DNA of 8,683 nt from an uncultured Pseudomonadota bacterium (lineage in GTDB: Bacteria > Pseudomonadota > Gammaproteobacteria > Burkholderiales > Casimicrobiaceae), in contig CALFEY010000124.1 of the NCBI GenBank assembly GCA_937958295.1, positions 1 to 8,683 on the forward strand. Direction: 5' to 3'. The position numbers and the translations under genes were made by a program. Below are positions 1-5,920 of this stretch, one piece after another; position 1 is the stretch's first letter; each line of letters opens with the position of its first letter. The notes under the pieces are model-generated. The model searched no databases. It was not told the DNA's origin and saw only the letters and a program-made list of their open reading frames with translations.

Positions 1-2
1 CG

Positions 3-191
3 TCGCTGTCGCTACGACCCGGCGCGACCGAATTCGACGGCGTACTGCTGGTGGAATTCGCGAGCCGCGGCGCGATGGAGCGTGCGTGCGAGCCGATGGC
101 TGCGACCCTCGCGGAGCACTTGCGCGCATTCGCCGACTTCGAGATGGATCGCTACGACCTGTCGCAGGTCATCGCCGCCCGCGACGGTTGA
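3..191 (+). CDS. C-terminal end of an unrecognised protein (partial, 5' end outside window)
   Basis: The frame is open from base 3 to a TGA at 189-191 and gives 62 residues with no in-window start. The visible tail runs from a short beta-like stretch (GVLLVEFASRGAME) into an amphipathic helix (AATLAEHLRAFADFE) and ends in MDRYDLSQVIAARDG. The alternation of a hydrophobic strand and a helix is compatible with a small alpha/beta domain, but I do not recognise the family and assign no function. It is followed by about 195 bases without a gene before sodC, so it is probably not in the same operon. A long minus-strand frame overlaps this region, but it is very Arg/Ala/His-rich and also covers sodC, as expected for an antisense shadow in GC-rich DNA. 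Confidence 0.6.
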   Translation, partial: SLSLRPGATEFDGVLLVEFASRGAMERACEPMAATLAEHLRAFADFEMDRYDLSQVIAARDG

Positions 192-349
192 CGGACGGGG
201 CTCCGCCCGCGACGGCTGGGGGGGTGGGACTCCGTCCGCCGCGCGTGAGTGTCGTCGTTGGCTCCCGCGCGTGGCGCGCCGATCGCGCGCCGCGGGGGCA
301 TGCGTGGCGTGAGGGTTCACCACAGGCGGTGCGCCGTCCGAATCCGCGC

Positions 350-355
350 TAGCAT
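350..355 (+). promoter_or_regulatory. Possible -10 box for sodC
   Basis: TAGCAT lies 31 bases upstream of the sodC start and matches TATAAT at four positions. No convincing -35 hexamer is seen 16-18 bases upstream, so this is tentative. Transcription from here would give a leader of about 25 bases that contains the ribosome binding site. Confidence 0.25.
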
Positions 356-375
356 CCTGGGCTTCCAACCGACTC

Positions 376-380
376 AGGAG
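376..380 (+). promoter_or_regulatory. Ribosome binding site of sodC
   Basis: AGGAG ends 6 bases before the ATG at 387. It fixes the start there rather than at the in-frame upstream ATG at 249, which would place arginine-rich low-quality sequence ahead of the signal peptide. Confidence 0.8.
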
Positions 381-386
381 CTTGGC

Positions 387-911
387 ATGAAGCGCTTCGC
401 GTGGATCGTGGCCGGCACGGCCCTCCCCCTCGCCGTGCAGGCGGCGGAAGTGACGGTGGCGCTCGCTGCCGTCGATGCCAACGGCGTTGGTGCACCCGTG
501 GGCGTCGTGCGCATCGTGGAGACCCCCTACGGCCTCGCGTTCTATCCCGAGCTCAAGGCCATCGTGCCCGGCTTGCACGGCTTCCACGTGCACGAGAACC
601 CGTCGTGCGCACCCGGCATGGCGAATGGCGCGCCCGCGGCCGCCATCGCCGCCGGCGGCCATTACGATCCCGCCGGCACGAAGAAGCATGGCACGCCGTG
701 GGGCGACGGCCACCTGGGCGATCTTCCCGCGCTGTATGTCGCGGCCGACGGAACGGCCGCCAATCCGGTGCTGGCACCGCGCCTCAAGTCCCTCGCCGAC
801 GTGAACAATCGTGCGCTCATGGTGCACGCAGGCGGCGACAACCACGCCGACCATCCGGCGCCGCTCGGCGGCGGCGGCGCGCGCGTGGCGTGCGGCGTGA
901 TCAAGACGTAA
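387..911 (+). CDS. sodC: Periplasmic Cu/Zn superoxide dismutase
   Basis: SodC converts superoxide into oxygen and hydrogen peroxide in the periplasm and protects the envelope from externally generated superoxide. The 174-residue product, the usual length for bacterial SodC, starts with a Sec signal peptide (MKRFAWIVAGTALPLAVQA, cut near residue 19). All ligands of the family are present: Cu ligands H67 and H69 in GFHVHENPSC, bridging H92 in GGHYDP, Zn ligands H101, H109 and D112 in KHGTPWGDGHLGDLP, and Cu ligand H147 in MVHAGGDNHAD. The C74-C169 disulfide pair and the active-site arginine R165 (GGGGARVACGVI) are also in place, so an active enzyme is expected. The start is fixed by AGGAG 6 bases upstream and by the signal peptide. 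The next gene has its own promoter-like element, so sodC may be monocistronic. The identification rests on the intact family signatures and is very secure. Confidence 0.97.
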   Translation: MKRFAWIVAGTALPLAVQAAEVTVALAAVDANGVGAPVGVVRIVETPYGLAFYPELKAIVPGLHGFHVHENPSCAPGMANGAPAAAIAAGGHYDPAGTKKHGTPWGDGHLGDLPALYVAADGTAANPVLAPRLKSLADVNNRALMVHAGGDNHADHPAPLGGGGARVACGVIKT

Positions 912-944
912 GGCGGCGCGCTGCGGACCCGTGCCGCTGCCGCC
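912..944 (+). terminator. Inverted repeat just after sodC, weak terminator candidate
   Basis: GGCGGC (912-917) begins directly after the sodC stop codon and is complementary to GCCGCC (939-944), with partial further pairing inside. There is no downstream T run (only GTTCCCGATTT), so intrinsic termination would be inefficient. The position suggests a role in ending or processing the sodC transcript. Confidence 0.25.
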
Positions 945-953
945 GTTCCCGAT

Positions 954-982
954 TTGCGCACCGGCGGGGCCGGTCGCACAAT
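954..982 (+). promoter_or_regulatory. Probable sigma-70 promoter of the serine hydrolase gene
   Basis: TTGCGC (954-959) and CACAAT (977-982) are separated by exactly 17 bases, with 3/6 and 4/6 matches to the consensus -35 and -10. The start of transcription would fall near 989, giving a leader of about 38 bases to the ATG at 1027. This spacing and position suggest that the gene is transcribed separately from sodC. Confidence 0.5.
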
Positions 983-1026
983 CTCGCCCGGCGCGCTCCG
1001 TCGCCGTTCGAGTCCTCTTCTCCAAG

Positions 1027-2172
1027 ATGAAAATCACACCCCTCGCGCGCATGGCGCGCGCCTGTACCGTGGCCGTGCTCGCCTGCGCGAGCGCGGTGCA
1101 CGCCGCCGACGTCAAGGTTGGCAACACGTTTCCCCCTGCCGCCCGGGCGGCCCTCGACGCTGCCCTCGACCAGTCCTTCGCCGCCAGCAAGGCGCCTGGC
1201 GCGGTCGTGGGCATCTGGGTGCCCGGCGAGGGCACCTACATCGCCACGCGCGGCTACGCCGATCGCGCCACGAAGCAGCCCATGCGCGTGGACGATCACT
1301 TCCGCATCGGCAGCAACACCAAGACCTTCACGGCCACACTGCTTCTGATCCTGGCCGACGAGAAGAAGCTCTCCCTCGACGACCCCGTGAGCAAGTACGA
1401 GCCGTGGGTGCCGAACGGACAGAACATGACGCTGCGGATGCTCGCGGATATGACGGCCGGGATTCCGAGCTACTCGGAGGACGACAACTGGGTCAAGCTC
1501 GCCTTCTCCAACTACGCGCGGGGCTGGACGCCGCGCGAGCTCGTGGAATGGGGCCTCAAGACCACGCCCTCGTTTCCCCCCGGCAAGGGCTGGCACTACA
1601 GCAACACCAACTACGTCCTGCTCGGCATGATCCTCGAGAAGGTGAGCGGCATGAAGATCGAGGCGCTGCTCAAGCAGAAGATCTACACGCCGCTCGGGCT
1701 CACCCAGACGTCGTTCCCGTCCACCAGCGCAATGCCGGTGCCGTTCGCGCGCGGCATCACCGCCCAGTCGCTGGACAACACGGTGTCCGATGCCACCACG
1801 CGTAATCCGTCGTGGGGCTTCACGGCCGGACAGATGATCTCCAACCTCGCGGACATGCACACGTGGGTGGTGTCCTACACCACCGGCACGCTCGTGTCGC
1901 CGCAGATGCAGCAGGCGCGCCTGACCTGGGTGACGCTGCCGCCGAACACGCCCGATCGGCGTTACGGCATGGGGATCGGCGACGGCTCCGGCTGGCTCGG
2001 GCACACCGGCGAGTTGCCCGGCTACAACACCGCCGGCTACTACCTGCCGGGCAAGAAGGCGACCATCGTGGTGCTCGTGAACTCCGACATCGCCGTGGGC
2101 AACGACAATCCCGCGCCGCTCATCTTCAAGGCGCTGGCGGCGGTGGTGGCGCCGGAGAACGCGCCGAAGTAG
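1027..2172 (+). CDS. Exported serine hydrolase, class C beta-lactamase / DD-peptidase family
   Basis: The 381-residue product belongs to the beta-lactamase family (Pfam Beta-lactamase, PF00144), which includes DD-carboxypeptidases, esterases, D-aminopeptidases and class C beta-lactamases. The three active-site motifs are intact: S96-N-T-K99 in FRIGSNTKTF (nucleophile and general base), Y191-S-N193 in WHYSNTNYVLLG, and H326-T-G328 in WLGHTGELPGYN. The third motif is HTG, as in the Streptomyces R61 DD-peptidase, rather than the KTG of true AmpC enzymes. I therefore favour a peptidase or esterase over a clinically relevant beta-lactamase. The N-terminus is a Sec signal peptide cut near AVHA-AD (26/27). 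A cysteine at 20 (VLAC) is only a poor lipobox, so a soluble periplasmic enzyme is more likely than a lipoprotein. The ATG at 1027 was chosen because it gives the complete signal peptide; upstream sequence in the same frame is Pro/Arg-rich. No strong Shine-Dalgarno is seen. Substrate cannot be told from sequence. Confidence 0.92.
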   Translation: MKITPLARMARACTVAVLACASAVHAADVKVGNTFPPAARAALDAALDQSFAASKAPGAVVGIWVPGEGTYIATRGYADRATKQPMRVDDHFRIGSNTKTFTATLLLILADEKKLSLDDPVSKYEPWVPNGQNMTLRMLADMTAGIPSYSEDDNWVKLAFSNYARGWTPRELVEWGLKTTPSFPPGKGWHYSNTNYVLLGMILEKVSGMKIEALLKQKIYTPLGLTQTSFPSTSAMPVPFARGITAQSLDNTVSDATTRNPSWGFTAGQMISNLADMHTWVVSYTTGTLVSPQMQQARLTWVTLPPNTPDRRYGMGIGDGSGWLGHTGELPGYNTAGYYLPGKKATIVVLVNSDIAVGNDNPAPLIFKALAAVVAPENAPK

Positions 2173-2190
2173 TCGCGGGTGGTCCGGTGG

Positions 2191-2217
2191 GCGCCGCCAG
2201 AAGGGGGTGGCGCTTTT
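2191..2217 (+). terminator. Rho-independent terminator of the serine hydrolase gene
   Basis: GCGCCGCC (2191-2198) pairs with GGTGGCGC (2206-2213), an 8-bp stem with one G-T pair and a 7-base loop, followed directly by TTTT (2214-2217). It begins 19 bases after the stop codon at 2170-2172. The T run is short, but stem strength and position make this the clearest intrinsic terminator in the window. Confidence 0.75.
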
Positions 2218-2340
2218 GACCCCAAGATAAAGGCACCGTCGTCCACGTGGATCCGCCGCACGGCGCACTGGGCGTAGACCACGAGCGGGGAGTAGGCGGG
2301 ACTTGGTGCAGCCCTCTGCCGGAGCGGCGCGACTTTCGGG

Positions 2341-2346
2341 TAAAAT
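2341..2346 (+). promoter_or_regulatory. Probable -10 box of the tRNA-Ser gene
   Basis: TAAAAT matches TATAAT at 5 of 6 positions and is followed by a GC-rich discriminator (GCGCG), a feature of stable-RNA promoters under stringent control. No clear -35 is seen at 16-18 bases. Transcription from about 2353 would give an 80-base leader ahead of the mature tRNA. Confidence 0.4.
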
Positions 2347-2362
2347 GCGCGTCCTTTGCATG

Positions 2363-2422
2363 GCGAGGGGCGCCACGTACGCGCCAGCTGCCTCGCAGCG
2401 CAAGGCGGTCGCCGTGCGACCG
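2363..2422 (+). other. Two strong hairpins in the leader of the tRNA-Ser transcript
   Basis: The first hairpin pairs GCGAGG (2363-2368) with CCTCGC (2391-2396) and, inside it, GGCGC (2369-2373) with GCGCC (2381-2385), leaving a 7-base loop and a 5-base bulge. The second pairs CGGTCG (2406-2411) with CGACCG (2417-2422) around a 5-base loop. They lie between the probable -10 box and the tRNA 5' end. They may be leader structure removed by RNase E/P processing. No known small-RNA family (4.5S RNA, 6S RNA, tmRNA) is recognised. Confidence 0.4.
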
Positions 2423-2434
2423 TGCAGGACCACC

Positions 2435-2636
<202 letters not shown>

Positions 2637-3380
2637 TCATCGGACCGATGAAGCTATGCGAAGGATCTTCGCTGCGGACTGTGGCGATACGGGCAAGCCA
2701 CTCGCAAAGAGCTCGAACCAATACTCACCTGCGTGCCAGGCGAGGTTCCACATGGACTGTCCGGCGCCATCCACTTGCACGACCATGACTCCGGGTTGGC
2801 CGTTTATGGTGGCATTCATGTTCTCCTTGGCCGCAAGGATCGAAGCGCCAGCCGCAACAAAGTTCCACTGCAGCAAGGCATACATTTCGCCGGAAGGGGA
2901 AGCAAACACCTGATAGATCCGCTTCGATTGTTCATTAGTGAGCGGCCCCTCCTTCGCAAAGCCCTTCCAGACCATACCCTGCGTATCCGCGGTGGACGGG
3001 ATATCCGCGACTCTTCCATTGAAAGCTCCGGGCAGCGCCGACCTATCCGAGATCATGGAACTGTCGAGTCGATTGAAGAGGGCCAGAGCGTACGGCTCGG
3101 CGTTTGACACAAAGTACTGTGCGGTACCGCGCTCGGCGAGACCCTCCCTGCGCTGCTTTGCCTCTAGCGAGAACCCTTCACGCAATTGGGGAGGCAGATC
3201 GGCCAGCGGGATGATCTGGACGCTTCCCGGCGTCTGGTTGGGGATCTGGAAAAGGAGCCTCGGATCGAAGGGCGGTTCCAGGACTTGTGCTCGAAGAGAG
3301 CTCATTAGCCCGAAGCTTGCGATCAGCACTAGACCGGCGAGTTGCCCGGCCCGCCGAATCGAGGTTGATTTCGATTGCAT
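2637..3380 (-). CDS. Exported protein of unknown function
   Basis: This frame encodes 247 residues. The N-terminus is a clear Sec signal: basic MQSKSTSIRR, hydrophobic core AGQLAGLVLIASFGLM, and a probable cut near residue 31 (LRA-Q). The mature part starts Pro-rich (LEPPFDPRLLFQIPNQTPGS), has no cysteine and no second membrane segment, and is rich in aromatic residues toward the C-terminus (WNLAWHAGEYWFELFASG, about 211-228), ending SAAKILRIASSVR. That last shape, a strand with tryptophans, an exposed loop, then a short helix ending in IASS, resembles the C-terminal halves of some secreted beta-sheet proteins such as DUF4367 or RseB-like folds. I regard the likeness as weak and assign no function. 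The start ATG lies 15 bases downstream of the stop of the decayed transposase on the same strand, with only a G-run as possible Shine-Dalgarno, so expression may depend on transposon-derived sequence. Base composition is less GC-rich than that of its neighbours. Confidence 0.75.
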   Translation of the reverse strand: MQSKSTSIRRAGQLAGLVLIASFGLMSSLRAQVLEPPFDPRLLFQIPNQTPGSVQIIPLADLPPQLREGFSLEAKQRREGLAERGTAQYFVSNAEPYALALFNRLDSSMISDRSALPGAFNGRVADIPSTADTQGMVWKGFAKEGPLTNEQSKRIYQVFASPSGEMYALLQWNFVAAGASILAAKENMNATINGQPGVMVVQVDGAGQSMWNLAWHAGEYWFELFASGLPVSPQSAAKILRIASSVR

Positions 3381-3395
3381 CGACGCCCCCCGCCT

Positions 3396-3745
3396 TCAGT
3401 AGCCCCCGACGTTGGAGTCCGAGGTGAATATAACCGTCTTTGCGGCAAGCTGCTTGGCGTAGGCGGCAGGCGTTAGCCCCCCAAGCCCTGCCTTCGGTCC
3501 GAATCACCGCGGGGCGCCCACGGCGGGCGCATACGTGGTCGAGGATACGGACCAGATGCTCGCCTCCGATACAGTGCTCCGGGATGACCGCCACCGCCCC
3601 GTGCGTCGCGTCATCGACGATCACCAGCATCTTGAGCGCCCGGCCAGACGCGACACGGTCAAAGACGAAGTCCATCGACCAGGCCTCGTTGGCGGCTCCC
3701 GGACGCACGAGCGGCTGCCGATCAGCGCGCTGGCGACGCTCACGT
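3396..3745 (-). pseudogene. Remnant of an IS3-family transposase (OrfB, rve/DDE domain)
   Basis: Reading the minus strand down from 3745, the frame gives a typical IS3 OrfB segment: a basic linker (RQRADRQPLVRPG), then NEAWSMDFVFDRVASGRALK with the first catalytic Asp, then MLVIVDDATHGAVAV and HCIGGEHLVRILD, up to RGRPAVIRTE. In intact members the next residues are a DNG motif with the second Asp, followed by the region carrying the catalytic Glu. Here that part is missing. At about 3485-3497 the frame shifts by one base and resumes as GLGGLTPAAYAKQLAAKT, the standard C-terminal tail, ending at a TGA (3396-3398). The loss is roughly 80-100 residues by comparison with the family. The N-terminal third of OrfB, OrfA and clear terminal inverted repeats are not found, and an in-frame stop lies just upstream at 3745-3747. 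This is a dead fragment and cannot transpose. The exact IS group (IS407/IS2-like is my impression) is uncertain. Confidence 0.85.
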
Positions 3746-4140
3746 TACCGGGCAATTGGATCTGCCCTAGCGTCGGTGGAGGAGGTTGCCGAGGAAGATT
3801 CAACACGCCGCAGGAACTCATTGACAGCTTGGACTAACCGTTCCGTCTTTGCAGACGACGCGGCCGTTACTCGCGCAGCTGTTGGCTATTCCGCCGTGAC
3901 TCGAACAGCAGCCTGGGCATCCGGCTGGCGAGAAGCCCGCGTGGGCGAAGGGCCTCGCGGTCAACGCAGACGCGAGGGGACGAGCCCGATGAGCCAACCG
4001 GGTATGGAAAGCGCGTGGGGACATGGCCCCAACACGGCACAAATTGCTGTCCGGCGGTTCAGTCAGCCCTCCCTTAGGTCCGCTATGGCTCGGGTCGTCG
4101 TACTATCGCATACGGCGTGCTACTCCCAGGCGGTGAGCTG

Positions 4141-4161
4141 AGCTATAGGTTTGGCATAGCT
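4141..4161. promoter_or_regulatory. Inverted repeat AGCTAT-N9-ATAGCT overlapping the -24 element
   Basis: AGCTAT (4141-4146) and ATAGCT (4156-4161) are perfect inverted copies separated by 9 bases. The right arm lies inside the sigma-54 element, between its -24 and -12 parts. A protein bound here would compete with RNA polymerase. The spacing is also compatible with chance, since only 12 bases are involved. Confidence 0.3.
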
Positions 4162-4167
4162 ATTGCA
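4151..4167 (+). promoter_or_regulatory. Sigma-54 (RpoN) type -24/-12 promoter
   Basis: The stretch TTGGCATAGCTATTGCA fits the RpoN consensus YTGGCACGRNNNTTGCW. TGGCA and TTGCA are perfect, and the GG (4153-4154) and GC (4165-4166) are separated by exactly 10 bases, the spacing this sigma factor requires. It lies in non-coding DNA and points toward the histidine kinase. Initiation would be near 4178, about 265 bases ahead of the TTG start. If functional, expression needs an enhancer-binding AAA+ activator, which is not encoded in the window. Confidence 0.6.
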
Positions 4168-4430
4168 CGAGTAATCCGCAGGTGGCAGATCGGCTGCGCG
4201 CAAGAGGAACATTCGGCCAGGCGTAGAGGAAAGTCGAGGGCCGAGCTGGCCATCTGGACGGCCGTTACGCGAATCGCTCGATTCGCCTTGAAACCTCACG
4301 CTGGTCTCTCGATGACTGGTCAATCTGCCGTCCTTGCGGTGTCGACCATCGAGCCGCCCCGCACATGTGCCGCTATCGAATCTCGACGCCTTGCCTTCTC
4401 GCGGCGCATACTTGAATCCTCGGGAATCTC

Positions 4431-4436
4431 AGGAGG
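4431..4436 (+). promoter_or_regulatory. Ribosome binding site that fixes the TTG start of the kinase
   Basis: A perfect AGGAGG lies 5 bases before TTG at 4442-4444. The frame stays open 36 codons further upstream to another TTG at 4334, but that extension is Arg/Pro/Ser-rich, has no Shine-Dalgarno and adds no domain. Confidence 0.85.
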
Positions 4437-4441
4437 GAATC

Positions 4442-5920
4442 TTGGGCGAAGGTTCGCAGAGCGACGCTGTCCACACGCGATTCAAGGATCTGCTTGAATC
4501 GGTGCCTGATGGCATCGTGATGGTCGACCACCGGGGCACGATCGTGCTCTGCAACCAACAGGCCGAGCGCCTGTTCGGCTACGCAAAGGGTGAGCTCCAG
4601 GGCGCATCGATCGAAAGCCTGCTGCCGCCCGCGATTCGCGGCGCGCATGTCGCCCACCGCTCCGGATTCTTCATGCATCCCGCCCCGCGGGCCATGGGTC
4701 GCGAGATCGACCTGCTCGGCCTGCGTAAGGATGGCACCGAGTTTCCCGTCGAGATCAGCCTTAGCCCGATCGAAACAGCCGAAGGCAGGCTGGTGATGAG
4801 TGCCATTCGCGACATTGGCGATCGTAAGAAGGCCGCACAAAAATTCCGCGGCCTCCTGGAATCGGCTCCCGACGCCATCGTTATCGTCGATCAGCATGGC
4901 GACATCGTCATCGTTAATACGCAGGCCGAGACGCTGTTCGGCTATGACCGCGCGCAGATGATTGGATCCCGCATCGAAATGTTGATGCCGGAGCGGTTCC
5001 GCGACACGCATCCGCAACGTCGGGATGGGTTTTTCGTTGACCCGCGCGTGCGACCGATGGGCCACGGTCTGGAGCTCTACGGTCGGCGCCAAGACGGCTC
5101 CGAGTTCCCGATAGAGATAAGCCTGAGCCCGCTCGAGACCGAGGGGGGCACACTCGTGTCCAGCGCGATCCGCGACATCAGCGAGCGCAAGCGCATTGAA
5201 CAGCACCTGCATCGCGCCAGCCGCATGAAGAGCGAGTTCCTCGCCAACATGTCGCACGAACTGCGCACCCCGCTCAACGGCATCATTGGATTCTCCGAAT
5301 TGCTCGTCGACGAGAAAGTCGGCGCGCTCAACGCCAAGCAAAAGGAATTCCTCAACGACATCCTACACAGCGGACAGCACCTCCTGCAGTTGATCAATGA
5401 CGTGCTCGACCTCTCCAAAGTGGAAGCCGGCCGTATGGATCTTTATCCGCAGCCCTTCGACACAGCCAAGGCCATCGATGAGATCTGCGCGGTCGTATCG
5501 CCAATGTCGAGGAAAAAAGGCATCCGCGTGCAGGTCGACGTTGCTCCTGCAGCGCGCACCGTTGTACTCGACCCGCAGAAATTCAAGCAGGTGCTCTACA
5601 ACCTGCTTTCGAATGCGGTGAAGTTCACCGACGAGGGCGGCGCCGTGGATATCGAAGCGGACGTCGACGCGACCCGCACGCTGCGGTTGTCGGTGCGCGA
5701 CACCGGAATCGGCATTGGCGAATCGGATCTCGTCAGGGTGTTCCAGGAATTCACCCAGCTCGACTCGGGTAGCACGCGCCGCTACGAAGGTACAGGTCTG
5801 GGCCTTGCACTGACGCGAAAGCTGGTCGAATTCCAAGGAGGCACGATCGGGGTCGTAAGCCGTAGCGGAGAAGGCAGTGTTTTCACTGTGGAACTACCTC
5901 GAGTGGCATCCGGCGAATGA
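4442..5920 (+). CDS. Soluble PAS-PAS sensor histidine kinase
   Basis: A 492-residue two-component kinase that autophosphorylates on histidine and passes the phosphate to receiver aspartates. It has no signal peptide or membrane segment, so it senses a cytoplasmic cue. Domain order: PAS1 (about 12-130), PAS2 (about 135-250), HisKA dimerisation domain (about 260-330) and HATPase_c (about 373-487). The phosphorylated residue is H272 in SHELRTPLNG. The ATP-binding boxes are intact: N-box NLLSNAVKFT (N391), G1 VRDTGIGIGE (D420), F-box VFQEFTQLD and G2 GTGLGLAL. The two PAS domains are close copies: both contain LLES.PD.IV.VD, LFGY and DG.EFP.EISLSP, and both end in AIRDI..RK, which points to duplication. 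No receiver is fused. The start is a TTG chosen by the AGGAGG ribosome site. The stop overlaps the next start (ATGA), so the genes are translationally coupled. An active kinase is expected; the ligand of the PAS pair is unknown. Confidence 0.95.
   Translation: MGEGSQSDAVHTRFKDLLESVPDGIVMVDHRGTIVLCNQQAERLFGYAKGELQGASIESLLPPAIRGAHVAHRSGFFMHPAPRAMGREIDLLGLRKDGTEFPVEISLSPIETAEGRLVMSAIRDIGDRKKAAQKFRGLLESAPDAIVIVDQHGDIVIVNTQAETLFGYDRAQMIGSRIEMLMPERFRDTHPQRRDGFFVDPRVRPMGHGLELYGRRQDGSEFPIEISLSPLETEGGTLVSSAIRDISERKRIEQHLHRASRMKSEFLANMSHELRTPLNGIIGFSELLVDEKVGALNAKQKEFLNDILHSGQHLLQLINDVLDLSKVEAGRMDLYPQPFDTAKAIDEICAVVSPMSRKKGIRVQVDVAPAARTVVLDPQKFKQVLYNLLSNAVKFTDEGGAVDIEADVDATRTLRLSVRDTGIGIGESDLVRVFQEFTQLDSGSTRRYEGTGLGLALTRKLVEFQGGTIGVVSRSGEGSVFTVELPRVASGE

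Larger units (their letters stand above)
192..386. other. Intergenic region upstream of sodC with GC-rich palindromes
   Basis: No credible gene is seen here. It contains a 7-bp inverted repeat, CGGACGG (192-198) with CCGTCCG (232-238), enclosing a G-rich run. It also contains a tight hairpin at 270-294: CGTGGCGCGC, a 5-base loop CGATC, then GCGCGCCGCG. The hairpin has nine Watson-Crick pairs and one G-T pair. Neither is followed by a T run, so neither is a standard intrinsic terminator. They could end transcription of the upstream gene in a Rho-dependent way or simply be GC-rich extragenic palindromes. Confidence 0.45.
3748..4441. other. Long stretch without a credible gene upstream of the signalling operon
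   Basis: Open frames here are short, or are shadows rich in Arg/Ser/Pro with no start signal, and none shows a recognisable domain. The part next to the IS remnant (about 3748-3960, minus strand) can be read with interrupting stops and may be decayed coding DNA. The part from about 4080 onward is likely the regulatory region of the kinase operon. It holds a sigma-54-type promoter (4151-4167), an inverted repeat overlapping it, and a leader of about 260 bases that reaches the kinase ribosome binding site. No RNA family was recognised in the leader. Confidence 0.5.

Noticed and set aside
12..1235. 407-residue open frame on the minus strand
   Set aside because: It is antisense to sodC and the start of the serine hydrolase, both of which have intact catalytic motifs. 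Its composition (Arg, Ala, His, Gly) is what a reverse frame of GC-rich coding DNA gives.
2040..2282. Minus-strand frame with protein-like start VVYAQCAVRRIHVDDGAFIL
   Set aside because: It crosses the terminator and is antisense to the end of the serine hydrolase; beyond the first 30 residues it is clearly shadow sequence. A small decayed fragment cannot be excluded, but there is no positive support.
901..2433. 510-residue open frame on the minus strand
   Set aside because: It is antisense to the serine hydrolase gene along its whole length and runs across that gene's terminator. It shows no recognisable domain and has shadow-type composition.
3440..4141. 233-residue open frame on the plus strand across the IS remnant
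   Set aside because: Its first half is the exact complement of the recognisable transposase reading. The rest is Arg/Ser/Ala-rich without domain or ribosome site.
4220..4250. GAGGAAAGTC-like string, reminiscent of a conserved piece of RNase P RNA
   Set aside because: Only this short string matches. The following conserved bases differ and none of the other conserved RNase P segments is present nearby.
4117..4497. 126-residue open frame overlapping the kinase start
   Set aside because: There is no Shine-Dalgarno and no recognisable domain, and it overlaps the sigma-54 promoter and the first codons of a well-supported kinase in another frame.
4373..5341. 322-residue minus-strand frame opposite the kinase
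   Set aside because: It is antisense to the tandem PAS domains. Its apparent internal repeats merely mirror the PAS duplication on the plus strand.
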